Shown one piece after another: positions 52,420 through 62,140 of a stretch of DNA of 64,000 nt. Under the pieces are notes generated by a model that did not search any database, was not told where the DNA came from, and saw only the letters and a program-made list of their open reading frames with translations. Source of the DNA: Betaproteobacteria bacterium (lineage in GTDB: Bacteria > Pseudomonadota > Gammaproteobacteria > Burkholderiales > Rhodocyclaceae). The position numbers and the translations under genes were made by a program. Within the stretch, counting starts at the first letter, position 1. Each line of letters starts with the position of its first letter. The stretch spans positions 1 to 64,000 of the forward strand of contig JACQYB010000020.1 in NCBI GenBank assembly GCA_016208415.1, in the 5' to 3' direction.

Positions 52420-53979
52420 CTACGCCGGCGGCAAGGGTGCGCCGCGGGGCGCCTCCCCTCTGCTGGAGCGGCCGAGGAACAGGGCGGCGGCGGGGTTCGC
52501 GGTCTCGTCCCAGTACTTGTATCCCAGGCGCGCAAGGAAATCGCGGAACGCCACCATGTCCCCGGACGGCACCTGCATGCCGACGAGCACGCGCGCGTAG
52601 TCGGCGCCGTGATTTCGATAGTGGAACAGCGAGATGTTCCAGTTGTGGCCCATGCTGTCGAGGAATCGCATGAGCGCGCCCGGCCGTTCCGGGAACTCAA
52701 AGCGATACAGCAGTTCGTTGTCCGCCTGGGGGGCGCGCCCGCCCACCAGATGACGCACGTGCAGCTTGGCCATTTCGTCGTCGGTCAGATCGAGGGCGGG
52801 AAGGCCGTGGCGGTCCAGCATTTCCACGAGACGTTGCGCCTCGGCGCGGTTGTGCACCTGCACGCCGACGAACACATGAGCCCGGCGCGGGTCGTCGAAG
52901 CGGTAGTTGAACTCGGTGATGTTGCGCGCCCCGAGCAGGCCGCAAAACCTGCGGAAGCTGCCGGGCTGCTCGGGGATGGTGACGGCCAGCACCGCCTCGC
53001 GCTGCTCCCCCACCTCGGCGCGCTCGGCGACGAAGCGCAGGCGGTCGAAATTCATGTTGGCGCCGGAGGCGATGGCGATCAGCGTCTTGTCGCGCAACTT
53101 GTGCCGCTTGACGTATTCCTTGGCGCCGGCCACCGCCAGCGCCCCGGCGGGCTCGAGCACCGCCCGCGTGTCCTCGAACACGTCCTTGATGGCGGCGCAG
53201 ATGGCATCCGTATCCACCAGCACCATCTCGTCCACGTATTGGCGGCACAGGCGGAAGGTCTCCTCGCCCACCAGCTTGACCGCAGCACCGTCGGCGAACA
53301 ACCCCACCTGCGACAGGCGCACGCGCTCGCCCCGCGCCAGCGACTGGGCCATGGCGTCGGCGTCGGCCGCTTCCACGCCGATGATGCGGATCTCCGGGCG
53401 CAGGCGCTTGATGTAGGCGGCCACGCCGGAGATCAGGCCACCTCCGCCGACGGTGGCAAGCACGGCATGGATGGGGCCGTTGTGCTGGCGCAGGATTTCC
53501 ATGCCGATGGTGCCCTGGCCGGCGATGACTTCAGGGTCGTCATAGGGATGGACGAAGGTCAGGCGCTGCTCCTTTTCCAATTCCAGCGCATGGGCGTATG
53601 CTTCGTCGTAAGAGTCCCCCTCCAGCACCACTTCGGCCCCGCGGGCCTGCACCGCCTGCACCTTGATCTGGGGCGTGGTGACAGGCATGACGATGACCGC
53701 GCGGCAGCCGATGCGGTTCGCGGCAAGCGCCACTCCCTGGGCATGGTTGCCGGCGGAGGCGGTGATGACACCCCGCTTGAGGGACTGCGGAGACAGGTGC
53801 GCCATCTTGTTGTAGGCGCCGCGCAGCTTGAACGAGAACACCGGCTGCATGTCCTCCCGCTTGAGCAACAGCCGGTTGTGCAATCGACCGGACAATGATG
53901 GCGCGAAATCGAGCGGTGACTCGATCGCCACATCATAAACGCGCGAGGTCAGAATCTTTTCGAGGTAGTCCACCAACAT
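52420..53979 (-). CDS. ilvA: Threonine ammonia-lyase, biosynthetic
   Basis: A 519-residue PLP enzyme deaminating threonine to 2-oxobutanoate, the first step of isoleucine synthesis. The cofactor Lys51 is in FSFKLRGAYNK; SAGNHAQGVALAA and VGGGGLISGVAAY follow. Two ACT-like regulatory domains fill the C-terminal third (about 330-500), as in the isoleucine-feedback-inhibited form. Start ATG 53979. Convergent with the cyclo-ligase gene. Confidence 0.95.
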   Translation of the reverse strand: MLVDYLEKILTSRVYDVAIESPLDFAPSLSGRLHNRLLLKREDMQPVFSFKLRGAYNKMAHLSPQSLKRGVITASAGNHAQGVALAANRIGCRAVIVMPVTTPQIKVQAVQARGAEVVLEGDSYDEAYAHALELEKEQRLTFVHPYDDPEVIAGQGTIGMEILRQHNGPIHAVLATVGGGGLISGVAAYIKRLRPEIRIIGVEAADADAMAQSLARGERVRLSQVGLFADGAAVKLVGEETFRLCRQYVDEMVLVDTDAICAAIKDVFEDTRAVLEPAGALAVAGAKEYVKRHKLRDKTLIAIASGANMNFDRLRFVAERAEVGEQREAVLAVTIPEQPGSFRRFCGLLGARNITEFNYRFDDPRRAHVFVGVQVHNRAEAQRLVEMLDRHGLPALDLTDDEMAKLHVRHLVGGRAPQADNELLYRFEFPERPGALMRFLDSMGHNWNISLFHYRNHGADYARVLVGMQVPSGDMVAFRDFLARLGYKYWDETANPAAALFLGRSSRGEAPRGAPLPPA

Positions 53980-54051
53980 CGTCCTCGATGGCTGGGCAAA
54001 CATGCAGGTTATCAGCAGCGAAGGAGCCGCCGCAAGACGCATGGCGGCCGG

Positions 54052-54489
54052 GTGGGCGGGCAGGCGCGCGCAGTGGACGACTGGTCGCTGACTCCGCTCG
54101 ACCCCACGGTCGGCCTGGGCGGACTGTTCGCCGCCAGCTTCCTCGCCGCCACGCTGCTGCCCGGTGGCTCGGAACTGGCGCTGCTGGCGCTGCTGAAACT
54201 GCATCCGGATCAGGTGTCGGCAGCCCTTGCCGTTGCGACCCTGGGCAATACGCTGGGGGGTCTGAGCACCTACGGGCTGGCACGACTCGTTCCCGCCGCG
54301 AGCCTGCCGCGGCGCGCCGACTGGGTGGAGCGCCACGGCGCGGCGACGCTGCTGCTGGCATGGCTGCCCGGGATCGGCGATGCGCTGTGCGCGGCGGCGG
54401 GCTGGCTGCGCCTTCCGCTTCTTCGGTGCGGCCTTTTCATGGCACTCGGCAAGGGCCTCCGCTATGGGGCAATATGCTTCTGGGCTTGA
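54052..54489 (+). CDS. YqaA-like small membrane protein (SNARE-associated/DedA-type)
   Basis: A 145-residue membrane protein with four hydrophobic segments and the YqaA pattern GGLFAASFLAATLLPGGSELALLALL, ATLGNTLGGLSTYGLARLV and WLPGIGDALCAAAGWLRLP. DedA-family relatives translocate or exchange lipids; the function of YqaA is unknown. GTG 54052 is the longest start; GTG 54073 is an alternative. Divergent from ilvA. Confidence 0.82.
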   Translation: MGGQARAVDDWSLTPLDPTVGLGGLFAASFLAATLLPGGSELALLALLKLHPDQVSAALAVATLGNTLGGLSTYGLARLVPAASLPRRADWVERHGAATLLLAWLPGIGDALCAAAGWLRLPLLRCGLFMALGKGLRYGAICFWA

Positions 54490-54513
54490 TGGTTTTCAAA
54501 AAAAGGTGTGAAT

Positions 54514-54555
54514 TTTCCGTTAGTTTCCGTGTAGTCTTGGACTGCGACTTATAAT
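54514..54555 (+). promoter_or_regulatory. Likely promoter region of the pel operon
   Basis: The 90 bases before pelX are strongly AT-richer than the rest. A perfect TATAAT lies at 54550-54555, without a good -35, and TTTCCGT occurs twice ten bases apart (54514-54520, 54524-54530), one helical turn, as expected for a bound activator. pel operons are controlled by c-di-GMP-responsive regulators such as FleQ in Pseudomonas; whether this holds here is unknown. Confidence 0.4.
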
Positions 54556-54578
54556 TTGCTCTGTTGGGGGAAAGCTGA

Positions 54579-55490
54579 ATGCATGTGCTTGTAACGGGAG
54601 GTGCCGGTTTCATCGGGTCGCACACGGTGGACCGGCTGTTGGGTTCTGGCGCCCACGTCCGCGTGCTGGACGATTTCTCCAGCGGACGGCGCGAGAACCT
54701 TGCTCCGCATCCCGCTCTTGAAGTCGTCACGGGCGACATACGCGACCAGGGCGCCGTCGATGCCGCGCTGGCGGGGATGAGCCACGTGCTTCACCTGGCT
54801 GCCCAGGTGTCGGTGGCGACGTCGGTGGAGGCGCCGCTGGAATCGGCGTCGGTCAATCTGTCGGGCTTTCTCAACGTGCTTGATGGCGCCCGACGGCACG
54901 GCGTGCGGCGCTTCGTCTACGCGTCCAGTGCCGCCGTCTATGGCGTGCCCGAGCGGCTCCCGCTGGGCGAGGACGGCGCGGTGCGCCCGATTTCGCCCTA
55001 CGGCCTGGAAAAGTCCATCAATGACCAGTACGGGGCGCTGTATCGCGAGTTGTACGGCGTTTCCACCCTGGGCATGCGCTACTTCAACGTCTTCGGGCCG
55101 CGCCAGGATCCCTCCTCGCCCTACTCCGGGGTCATCAGCGTTTTCGTCCGCCGCCTGCGCGACGGACAGGGCCTGACCGTCAATGGCGACGGCGGCCAGA
55201 CGCGGGACTTCATCTATGTCGCCGACGTGGCGCAGGCCAACGTGGCGGCGCTGGCGTCGGACAGCGGCGGCGTGTGCAACGTGGCCACCGGCAGCACCGT
55301 CACGCTGCTGCAGCTCATCGACGCCCTGGCGGGGGTGGCGGGCGTGCGCCCGGCCATCAGCCACGGTCCGGCCCGGGCCGGGGACATCCGCCATTCCTCG
55401 GCCTCCAACGAGCGCCTGCGCACGGCACTGGGCATCAACGGCTTCACTGGTCTTGCGGAAGGGCTCGCCCGGCTATGGGCTACCGCCTGA
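54579..55490 (+). CDS. pelX: UDP-N-acetylglucosamine C4-epimerase, PelX-like
   Basis: A 303-residue extended SDR: nucleotide motif TGGAGFIGSHTVD, catalytic pair in YASSAAVYG and SPYGLEKS (YxxxK), and RYFNVFGPRQDPSSPYSG, close to the WbpP group that acts on UDP-GlcNAc. In Pseudomonas protegens a homologue at the head of the pel operon (PelX) makes the UDP-GalNAc used for Pel. Here the gene overlaps pelA by 16 bases, which strongly supports that role. A GGGGG lies 12-16 bases upstream of the start. UDP-glucose epimerase activity is an alternative. Confidence 0.87.
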   Translation: MHVLVTGGAGFIGSHTVDRLLGSGAHVRVLDDFSSGRRENLAPHPALEVVTGDIRDQGAVDAALAGMSHVLHLAAQVSVATSVEAPLESASVNLSGFLNVLDGARRHGVRRFVYASSAAVYGVPERLPLGEDGAVRPISPYGLEKSINDQYGALYRELYGVSTLGMRYFNVFGPRQDPSSPYSGVISVFVRRLRDGQGLTVNGDGGQTRDFIYVADVAQANVAALASDSGGVCNVATGSTVTLLQLIDALAGVAGVRPAISHGPARAGDIRHSSASNERLRTALGINGFTGLAEGLARLWATA

Positions 55491-58351
55491 ACTGCGCACG
55501 GGCGATCCGCTGCCTGCTTGGCGCCGCGCTGGCGGCCGTGGCGGTGGGCGCGCAGGCGGCGGCCGGGCAGGGGCCGAGCATTGCGGTGTTCTATGGCCGC
55601 CACGCCCCGCTGGAGGATCTGCGCGCCTTCGACATCGCGGTCGTGGAACCGGGCTACGGCTACGACCCGGTGAAGTTCCGCACCACGGCGAGCGAACTGT
55701 TCGCCTATGTCAGCGTGGGGGAAGTCCACGCGCTGCGGCCCTACGTCGCCGCCATCCCGGAGAGCTGGAAGATCGGCCACAACGCGGACTGGGGCTCCTT
55801 CATCATCGACCAGTCCCGGCCCGAGTGGCCGGCCTTCTTTGCCGAAAGAGTCGTGGCGCCGCTGTGGGAAGCCGGCTATCGCGGCCTCTTCCTGGACACC
55901 CTGGATTCCTTCCGCCGCGCCGACCGCAAGGTCGATGAAGCGCAACAACTTGCGGGCATGGTGCGGGTCATCAAGACCCTGCGGGCGCGCTTCCCGGGCA
56001 TCCGCCTGATCGTCAATCGCAGCTTCGAGCTGTTGCCCGAGGTGGCGGGGGATCTCACCGCGGTGGCGGCGGAATCGCTCTATCGCACCTGGGATCCGCG
56101 CTCCGGCCGGTATTCCGAAGTCACGGCGCAGCAGCGGGCGTGGCTGATGCATCGGCTGGTGGAGGTGCGCGACCGGCTGCGTCTGCCGGTGCTGGTGATC
56201 GATTACGTGCCGGAGGCCGAGCGTGCGCTGGCGCGCCAGACCGCCGAGCGCATCCGTGCGCAGGGCTTCATTCCCTGGGTCAGCCAGGGGCACCTGGACA
56301 GCATGGGGGTGGGCGCGGTGGAGGTCATGCCCCGTCGCGTGCTGGTGGTCTATAACGGCGAGGAAGCGCCGGACATCAACTACTCCGATCCGCATCGCTT
56401 CCTCGACACGCCCCTCAACTACCTGGGCTACATCCCCGAATACCTCGACGTACGCGGCGCCCTGCCGCAAAAGCTTACTGCCGGGCGCTACGCCGGCGTG
56501 GTGGTGTGGCTCACCGGAGGCCTGAGCGACGGACGCTCGCTGCTGCTGTCGCGCTGGCTGCGCCGGCACATCGACAGCGGGCTGCGGGTGGCGGTGCTGG
56601 GCGAGATGTCCTTCGTGCCCGACGCCGCCGAGGCACGCCACTTCGGCCTGGACCTGAACGTCCCCCAGCCGCGCGGCAGGGTGCGCATCACCCATCAGGA
56701 CCGCATGCTGGGCTTCGAGGCGCCGCCGCGGCCCGACCGCTGGGCGGTGGATGCGGTGCGGCTGGCCGAAGGCAAGGGCGTGCGCCCGCTGCTGCAGGTG
56801 ACCGACGAGGCCGGCAATCGCTTCGACGCCGCCGCGCTCACCCCCTGGGGCGGCTTCGTCCTCAACCCCTACGCCGTATCCTGGGTGCCGGGGCTGGACC
56901 AGACGCGATGGGTGCTCAACCCCTTCGACTTCCTCACCCAGGCCCTGAACCTGCCGGCGATGCCGGTGCCGGACTTCACTACCGAGAACGGCCGGCGGCT
57001 CTTCTTCGTGCACATCGACGGCGACGGCTTCGCCTCCCTGTCCGAAGTGGAGCGCAACGCCCTGGCACCGGAGGTGCTGCTGAAGGAAGTGCTGGAGAAA
57101 TACCGCGTCCCCACCACCTTCGGCGTCATCGAGGCCGAGCTGTCCGGACCCTCGGTGGCACCGGAATTGCGCAGCCGCATGGAATCCGTGGCGCGGCGCA
57201 TCTTCGCCCTGCCCCACGTCGAACCGTCGAGCCACACCTACTCCCACCCCTTCAGTTGGGCCAGGGCCGAGGCCAACCTGGACGCCCACGATCCGGGGGC
57301 CTATTTCGCCCTGGATGTCCCCGGTTACCGCGTAAACCTGTCGCGGGAGATCGTCGGCTCCACGGACTACGTGCGCCAGCAGCTTGCACCGCCCGACAAG
57401 CCGCCGCGCATCCTGCAATGGAGCGGCGACGCCGTGCCCGGACCGGCCTCGCTGAAGGTCGCCTACCAGGCCGGCCTGCTCAACATCAACGGCGGCGGCA
57501 CCGTGGCCACGCGCAGCGACCCCAGCCTGACGCGCATCGCCCCGCTGGGCGTGGAGAAAGGCGGGCTGTTCCAGATCTACGCCCCGGTGACCAACGAGAA
57601 CCTCTATACCAACCTCTGGCAGGGGCCGTTCTACGGCTTCGAGCGCGTCACGGAAACCTTCGAGTTCGCGGAGAAGCCGCGCCGGCTCAAGCCCATCGAC
57701 ATCTACTACCACGCCTATTCCGGCACCCGGCGCGCCAGCCTGGAGGCGCTGCGGCGGGCCTACGCCTACGCCCTGGAGCGGCCCACCCATCCCATCCACG
57801 CCGCGGAATTCATCCGCAAGGCCCTGGATTTCAACAGCATGGTGGTGGCTCGCGGCCCTGACGGGTGGGTGGTGCGCGGCAACGGCGAGTTGCGCACGCT
57901 GCGCGTGTCCGACGGCCTGGGCACGCCCGACGTCGCCGCTTCGCGCGGCCTGGCCGGATTCGGCCGCGCGCCCGAGGGCCGCTACCTGCACCTGGCCGGC
58001 GATGCGGCCGAAGTCCGCTTCGCCGCAACGTCGCCGCCCGCGCCCTACCTGGCCTCGGCCAACGCCCGCGTGGAATCCTGGACGCGCGCGGCCAACGGCC
58101 TTGAATTCTCGCTGCGCGGCCACGTCCCGCTGGAACTGGCCCTCGGCAATGCCAGGGGATGCACGGTGGCCGACGGTACCGGCCGCGCCCTGAAACCCGC
58201 CGTCGTCGCCGCCGCGCCGCCCCAAGGCGGCATCGAGCCCCCCCGGGGGGCAGCGAAGCGTGGGGGCCGTTCCCCCGCCGCCGACGGCCTCACCCACATC
58301 AGCCTGCCGCATGCTGCTGGAACGTTCAAGGTTATATGCCGCGCGGGCTGA
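55475..58351 (+). CDS. pelA: Pel polysaccharide deacetylase and glycoside hydrolase PelA
   Basis: A 958-residue periplasmic protein needed for Pel biofilm polysaccharide. After a signal peptide it has a GH114-type endo-alpha-1,4-polygalactosaminidase domain (SIAVFYGRHAPLEDL, GLFLDTLDSF, AAESLYRTWD, residues about 35-280), a middle reductase-like region and a deacetylase domain whose metal-site residues are Asp515/Asp517 (HIDGDG) and His587/His591 (SHTYSH). Deacetylation lets Pel carry positive charge; the hydrolase trims chains. An R2 copy is inserted in frame near residues 912-932. ATG 55475 overlaps pelX; the C-terminal end overlaps pelB by 41 bases. Confidence 0.93.
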   Translation: MGYRLNCARAIRCLLGAALAAVAVGAQAAAGQGPSIAVFYGRHAPLEDLRAFDIAVVEPGYGYDPVKFRTTASELFAYVSVGEVHALRPYVAAIPESWKIGHNADWGSFIIDQSRPEWPAFFAERVVAPLWEAGYRGLFLDTLDSFRRADRKVDEAQQLAGMVRVIKTLRARFPGIRLIVNRSFELLPEVAGDLTAVAAESLYRTWDPRSGRYSEVTAQQRAWLMHRLVEVRDRLRLPVLVIDYVPEAERALARQTAERIRAQGFIPWVSQGHLDSMGVGAVEVMPRRVLVVYNGEEAPDINYSDPHRFLDTPLNYLGYIPEYLDVRGALPQKLTAGRYAGVVVWLTGGLSDGRSLLLSRWLRRHIDSGLRVAVLGEMSFVPDAAEARHFGLDLNVPQPRGRVRITHQDRMLGFEAPPRPDRWAVDAVRLAEGKGVRPLLQVTDEAGNRFDAAALTPWGGFVLNPYAVSWVPGLDQTRWVLNPFDFLTQALNLPAMPVPDFTTENGRRLFFVHIDGDGFASLSEVERNALAPEVLLKEVLEKYRVPTTFGVIEAELSGPSVAPELRSRMESVARRIFALPHVEPSSHTYSHPFSWARAEANLDAHDPGAYFALDVPGYRVNLSREIVGSTDYVRQQLAPPDKPPRILQWSGDAVPGPASLKVAYQAGLLNINGGGTVATRSDPSLTRIAPLGVEKGGLFQIYAPVTNENLYTNLWQGPFYGFERVTETFEFAEKPRRLKPIDIYYHAYSGTRRASLEALRRAYAYALERPTHPIHAAEFIRKALDFNSMVVARGPDGWVVRGNGELRTLRVSDGLGTPDVAASRGLAGFGRAPEGRYLHLAGDAAEVRFAATSPPAPYLASANARVESWTRAANGLEFSLRGHVPLELALGNARGCTVADGTGRALKPAVVAAAPPQGGIEPPRGAAKRGGRSPAADGLTHISLPHAAGTFKVICRAG
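58208..58270. repeat. R2 repeat inside pelA
   Basis: An R2 copy in forward orientation (GCCGCCCCAAGGCGGCATCG, then C-run/G-run and GGCAGCGAAGCGTGGGGGCC) lies in the pelA reading frame and encodes PPQGGIEPPRGAAKRGG near the C-terminus, just before the overlap with pelB. The frame is maintained. Confidence 0.85.
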
Positions 58352-61300
58352 ACGCCCGCGGCTGATCAGACCATGGCTGATCCTGGGTCTCGGCGGCCTG
58401 GTGATGCTGCTGCTCGCGCTCATCTACCCGATGAAGACGCTGAAGCAGCGGCTGATCACCACCACCCGCGGAGACCCGCTCGCCGTCAGCTACCTCACGG
58501 CGCTGCTGCGCACCGACCCGGACAACGGTGAGTTGCGGCTCATGCTTGCCCGCCATCTGCTCGCCAGCGCCGACCTGTCCGGCGCCAACGCCATGCTCGA
58601 ACCCGTGTTGCATGCCGAGTCGCAGGAACTTCGCGCCGACGCGCTGTGGCTCAGGGTACGCCTGTTGGAGAAGCGGATGGACGGCGTCGCGGCCACCAGC
58701 TTCGCCTATCGTGAAGCCGCCCGCGCCCGCCGCGACGCCCTGGCGGAACTCGCCCGGCTACCGCTTCCCGAGGTGCTGCGCGCCACGGTGGTGGCCAAGC
58801 TTGCCGCGCCCGATCCTGCCCCCGGCGGTGTCACCGGCGCCGGCGCGGAAACCGCGCCGCAGGTACCCGCCATACCCGCTGCACCCCCCCCGGCATTGCC
58901 GTCCTCGCCGCTCGAGCTGGCGGTGGCCGCGCTCGCCCAGGGCGATTACGACCAGGCCGCCCGCCACTACCTGCTTGCCCGCGACGCCGCCACCACCCGG
59001 GAAGTCCGTCGGCAGCACTACATGGCGGCGGTGCGGGCGCTACAGTCCGGCAACCGGGTGCGCGACGCGCTGCGCCTGGCCGAAAACGAACTCAAGGATC
59101 TCGGCAACGACCGCGAGACCCTGTTGTTCCTGGTGGAACTGGCGCGCGCGGCCAACCGGCCCGACGTCGCCGAGAAGTACATCCGCCGGCTGCTCAAGCT
59201 CTCCCTGTGGCAGCAGTACCAGCGCGTGCTGGCCGGGCGGGGGCCGTTCGCCGCCGACGGCCCGGTGTTGCTGCGCGTGGCCGAGACCACCGAACCCGCC
59301 GCCCTGCCGGCCCGCTTCGACGAGCGGGTCTACGGCCTCGCCTGGGACGTCTTCCTCGGCAACCGCAAGCTCGAGGACGCCTACCGGCTGGCCTCCTCCG
59401 CGGTACGCCAGGTGCCCGGCAGCCTCCTGTGGCGCGAGCGGCTGGCGCGGGTCAGCGACTGGACCAACCGCCCCCGGGAAGCCCTCGACAACTGGCTCGT
59501 CCTGGCGCGCCGCGGCGGATCCGAAGAGGCCTGGTCGGCGGTGTTGCGCCTGGCGCCGGGGCTGCTCGACGACGAGGCGCTGCTGGCCGGGCTGCAGCAC
59601 CGCCTCCAGCGCGGCCCCACCGATCGGCAAAGGGTGAGCGAGATCGTCGGGCTCTACGAGCGCCTGGGGCGGCCGCGCGAGGCCCTCGCCTTCCTGCGCC
59701 GCGCCGGCGGCAGCCGTCCGGACGCCGGCCTGCTGGAGGAAATGGCGCTGCTGGCCGAGCGCGCCGGCGAAGACGACGAGGCCCTGGCGCTGTGGCGCCG
59801 TCTCATCGCGCGCGACGGCGCCACCGCCCAGCGCGCCGTCCATCTGGCGACGCTGCTGCTGATCCGCGGCCACATCGCCGATGCCTTCGCCGTGCTGGAA
59901 CAGGCGCGGGGCACGGCCGACGAAGGCGACGCCACGTTCTGGCGCCTGCACGCCCGCGTCGCGCGGGTGGAGGACGAGGACCACGCCACCCAGGCCTACG
60001 AGCGGCTGGTGGCCCGCGAACTGGCCGAGGACGCCGACTACGACGCCCTCGTCGCCATGCTGCGCGCCGACCGGCCGCTGCGCGCGGCACAGGTGGCCGC
60101 GGCCGGCTGGCGCAGGTTCCACAAGCCCAACCACCTGCTGCTGGCCCTGGACCTGCTGGCCGCGGAAGGCGAATGGCAGGCCATGGCCCGCCTGCTGGCG
60201 GAAGTGACGCCGCAGCAGATGGCGGTGCTGGAGAAGCGCTCCAACTTCCTCCACCTGCGTGCCCAACACCATGTCGGCCTGGGCCAGGCCAACGCCGCCA
60301 AGCGTGACCTGGAACTGGCGCTGGCACTGGAACCCCAGTCACGACTGCTGCGCCAGGCCATGATCTGGCTGCTGGCGGATACCAACGACGGCGCGGCCCT
60401 GCGCCTGTTGCTGCAGTTGCATGAACGCGAGTGGGCCGCGGACCCGCAGATGCACGACGCCCTGGCCGGTGCCCGTCTCGCCCTGAGCGAACCCCAGGCG
60501 GCGCTGGGCTATCTGGCGCCGCAACTGCGGCAGCGGCGCCGCGACTTCCTGTGGATGATGCTCTACGCCGACGCCCTGGAGCAGAACGGCGAGGCGGACC
60601 GGGCCTGGCTCATGCGCCAGCAGTTGTGGCGCGAGCGCGCCGCGGACCGGCCGGCGATGGTGGCCGGCATCAAGCCCGCGGAGCTGGAGCGCCTGCGCCG
60701 CGCCGCCCGGGCGCGCCTGGTCCTGGCGGGCGACCCGGGCGATGCTTCGATGGCCGTGCTGCGCGAGCTGCTGCGTGCCGACGCCGCCGACCCCCGCGCC
60801 TACAGCGCCGCCGCCCGGGAGGTGGTGCTGGCCTGGTGGCAGGACCGCGGCGAGTACGCCGCCGAGGCGCGTTACCTGTGGCAGTACTACGCCCGCAGCG
60901 TGACGCGACCCCTGTGGGCCGAGATCACCGTGGCGCTGGAAAGCGGCGAGGTGGAGCATGTGGGCGAGTTGCTGGAGCGCTACGCCGAGCGCCTCCCCCG
61001 CTACGACCGCGCCCGCGCGGCCGTCATGGTGGGCGATCCCGCGCTGTCGGCCTCGCTCGCCGCGGCCAGCCTCGACGTCCAGCCCTTCGACGATGTCTCG
61101 CACCAGCAACTGACCGAGGTGCTGCTCGATCAGGGACACATCGCCGGCCTGGGTCTGGCAACGCGCCAGGTGGGCGGGCTGGATGAAGTCGAACGCTCCG
61201 CCAGGGTCGAGGCGCGTCTCCATCCCCACGCCCACATCGGCGCGGACACCGGAACGGTAAGCCGGCGGCGCAATTCCGACGCCGTGTTCAACGGCGTGCC

Positions 61301-62120
61301 CGGGCACGAGGCCTTCGCCGACGCCTGGCTGCGGGTGCGCCACAACGAGGGCGAGACCCGCCTCGGTGCCGGCCGGCGCCGGGCGATGGACACCTATCGG
61401 CCGCTGGAACTGTCGCGCAGCCAGGAGTTCTCGCGGCGCGTCCAGCTCACCGCCGCGCTGGGCACCCACCTCCCCGCCCCCGAAACCGAACTGCTGCGCA
61501 TGGCCGGCATGAAGGACCGCGTGAGTCTCGGCGCCGTCTATCGGCTGTCGCGGCTGGATCGCATCTCGGCGCAATGGAACGCCAACCGCTACCGCCTGCA
61601 AAGCGAGCAGCCCGTCGGCAGCGGCCGCGACTGGACGCTGGAATACACCCACTCGCTGCGCACGGACTTGCCGGAGATCGAGGCCAGCGCGCTGGTGTCG
61701 AGCTTCTCCTTCCACCCCCGCGGCGGCTATGCCACGGATCCGCGCTTCGTCCGCTATGGCGCCCTGCTGGCAGCGGACTTGCGGGTGGGGCTGGGAGACC
61801 CGGCAGCCCCTGCGGATGTGCTCGCCACGCTGGACACCAATTTCCGTGGCGTGCTGCCCACGTCGTTCCGGCTCTACGGCGTGAGGCTGGCCTCCAACAC
61901 CCGCCTGGCGCAGGATTACACCCGCGGATGGCGGCCCTTCGGCAGCGTCGCCTTCACCCACAACAGCGTCACCGGCAGCGGTTTCGGCGTTGCCCTGGGC
62001 CTGGCGGGCAGCGTCCTGGGTAGCGACCACCTGCAGGTGGGCTGGAGCTATGGCCGGGGCGGCAGCGCCAGCGTGGATCGCACCCACGAAATCGGCGTGA
62101 CTTATCGACTTTACTTTTGA
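58311..62120 (+). CDS. pelB: Pel outer-membrane export protein PelB
   Basis: A 1269-residue protein. One N-terminal transmembrane segment (WLILGLGGLVMLLLALIYP, residues about 22-40) is followed by a long alpha-helical TPR-like scaffold (about 50-900) and a C-terminal outer-membrane beta-barrel (about 950-1269) ending in VTYRLYF with the terminal Phe that directs barrel insertion. In Pseudomonas the TPR part binds PelA and the barrel, with the PelC ring, exports Pel. Length is close to that of other PelB proteins. Overlaps pelA by 41 bases; pelC starts 20 bases after its stop. Confidence 0.93.
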   Translation: MLLERSRLYAARAERPRLIRPWLILGLGGLVMLLLALIYPMKTLKQRLITTTRGDPLAVSYLTALLRTDPDNGELRLMLARHLLASADLSGANAMLEPVLHAESQELRADALWLRVRLLEKRMDGVAATSFAYREAARARRDALAELARLPLPEVLRATVVAKLAAPDPAPGGVTGAGAETAPQVPAIPAAPPPALPSSPLELAVAALAQGDYDQAARHYLLARDAATTREVRRQHYMAAVRALQSGNRVRDALRLAENELKDLGNDRETLLFLVELARAANRPDVAEKYIRRLLKLSLWQQYQRVLAGRGPFAADGPVLLRVAETTEPAALPARFDERVYGLAWDVFLGNRKLEDAYRLASSAVRQVPGSLLWRERLARVSDWTNRPREALDNWLVLARRGGSEEAWSAVLRLAPGLLDDEALLAGLQHRLQRGPTDRQRVSEIVGLYERLGRPREALAFLRRAGGSRPDAGLLEEMALLAERAGEDDEALALWRRLIARDGATAQRAVHLATLLLIRGHIADAFAVLEQARGTADEGDATFWRLHARVARVEDEDHATQAYERLVARELAEDADYDALVAMLRADRPLRAAQVAAAGWRRFHKPNHLLLALDLLAAEGEWQAMARLLAEVTPQQMAVLEKRSNFLHLRAQHHVGLGQANAAKRDLELALALEPQSRLLRQAMIWLLADTNDGAALRLLLQLHEREWAADPQMHDALAGARLALSEPQAALGYLAPQLRQRRRDFLWMMLYADALEQNGEADRAWLMRQQLWRERAADRPAMVAGIKPAELERLRRAARARLVLAGDPGDASMAVLRELLRADAADPRAYSAAAREVVLAWWQDRGEYAAEARYLWQYYARSVTRPLWAEITVALESGEVEHVGELLERYAERLPRYDRARAAVMVGDPALSASLAAASLDVQPFDDVSHQQLTEVLLDQGHIAGLGLATRQVGGLDEVERSARVEARLHPHAHIGADTGTVSRRRNSDAVFNGVPGHEAFADAWLRVRHNEGETRLGAGRRRAMDTYRPLELSRSQEFSRRVQLTAALGTHLPAPETELLRMAGMKDRVSLGAVYRLSRLDRISAQWNANRYRLQSEQPVGSGRDWTLEYTHSLRTDLPEIEASALVSSFSFHPRGGYATDPRFVRYGALLAADLRVGLGDPAAPADVLATLDTNFRGVLPTSFRLYGVRLASNTRLAQDYTRGWRPFGSVAFTHNSVTGSGFGVALGLAGSVLGSDHLQVGWSYGRGGSASVDRTHEIGVTYRLYF

Positions 62121-62140
62121 CCGAGCAGATGGAGACCCTC

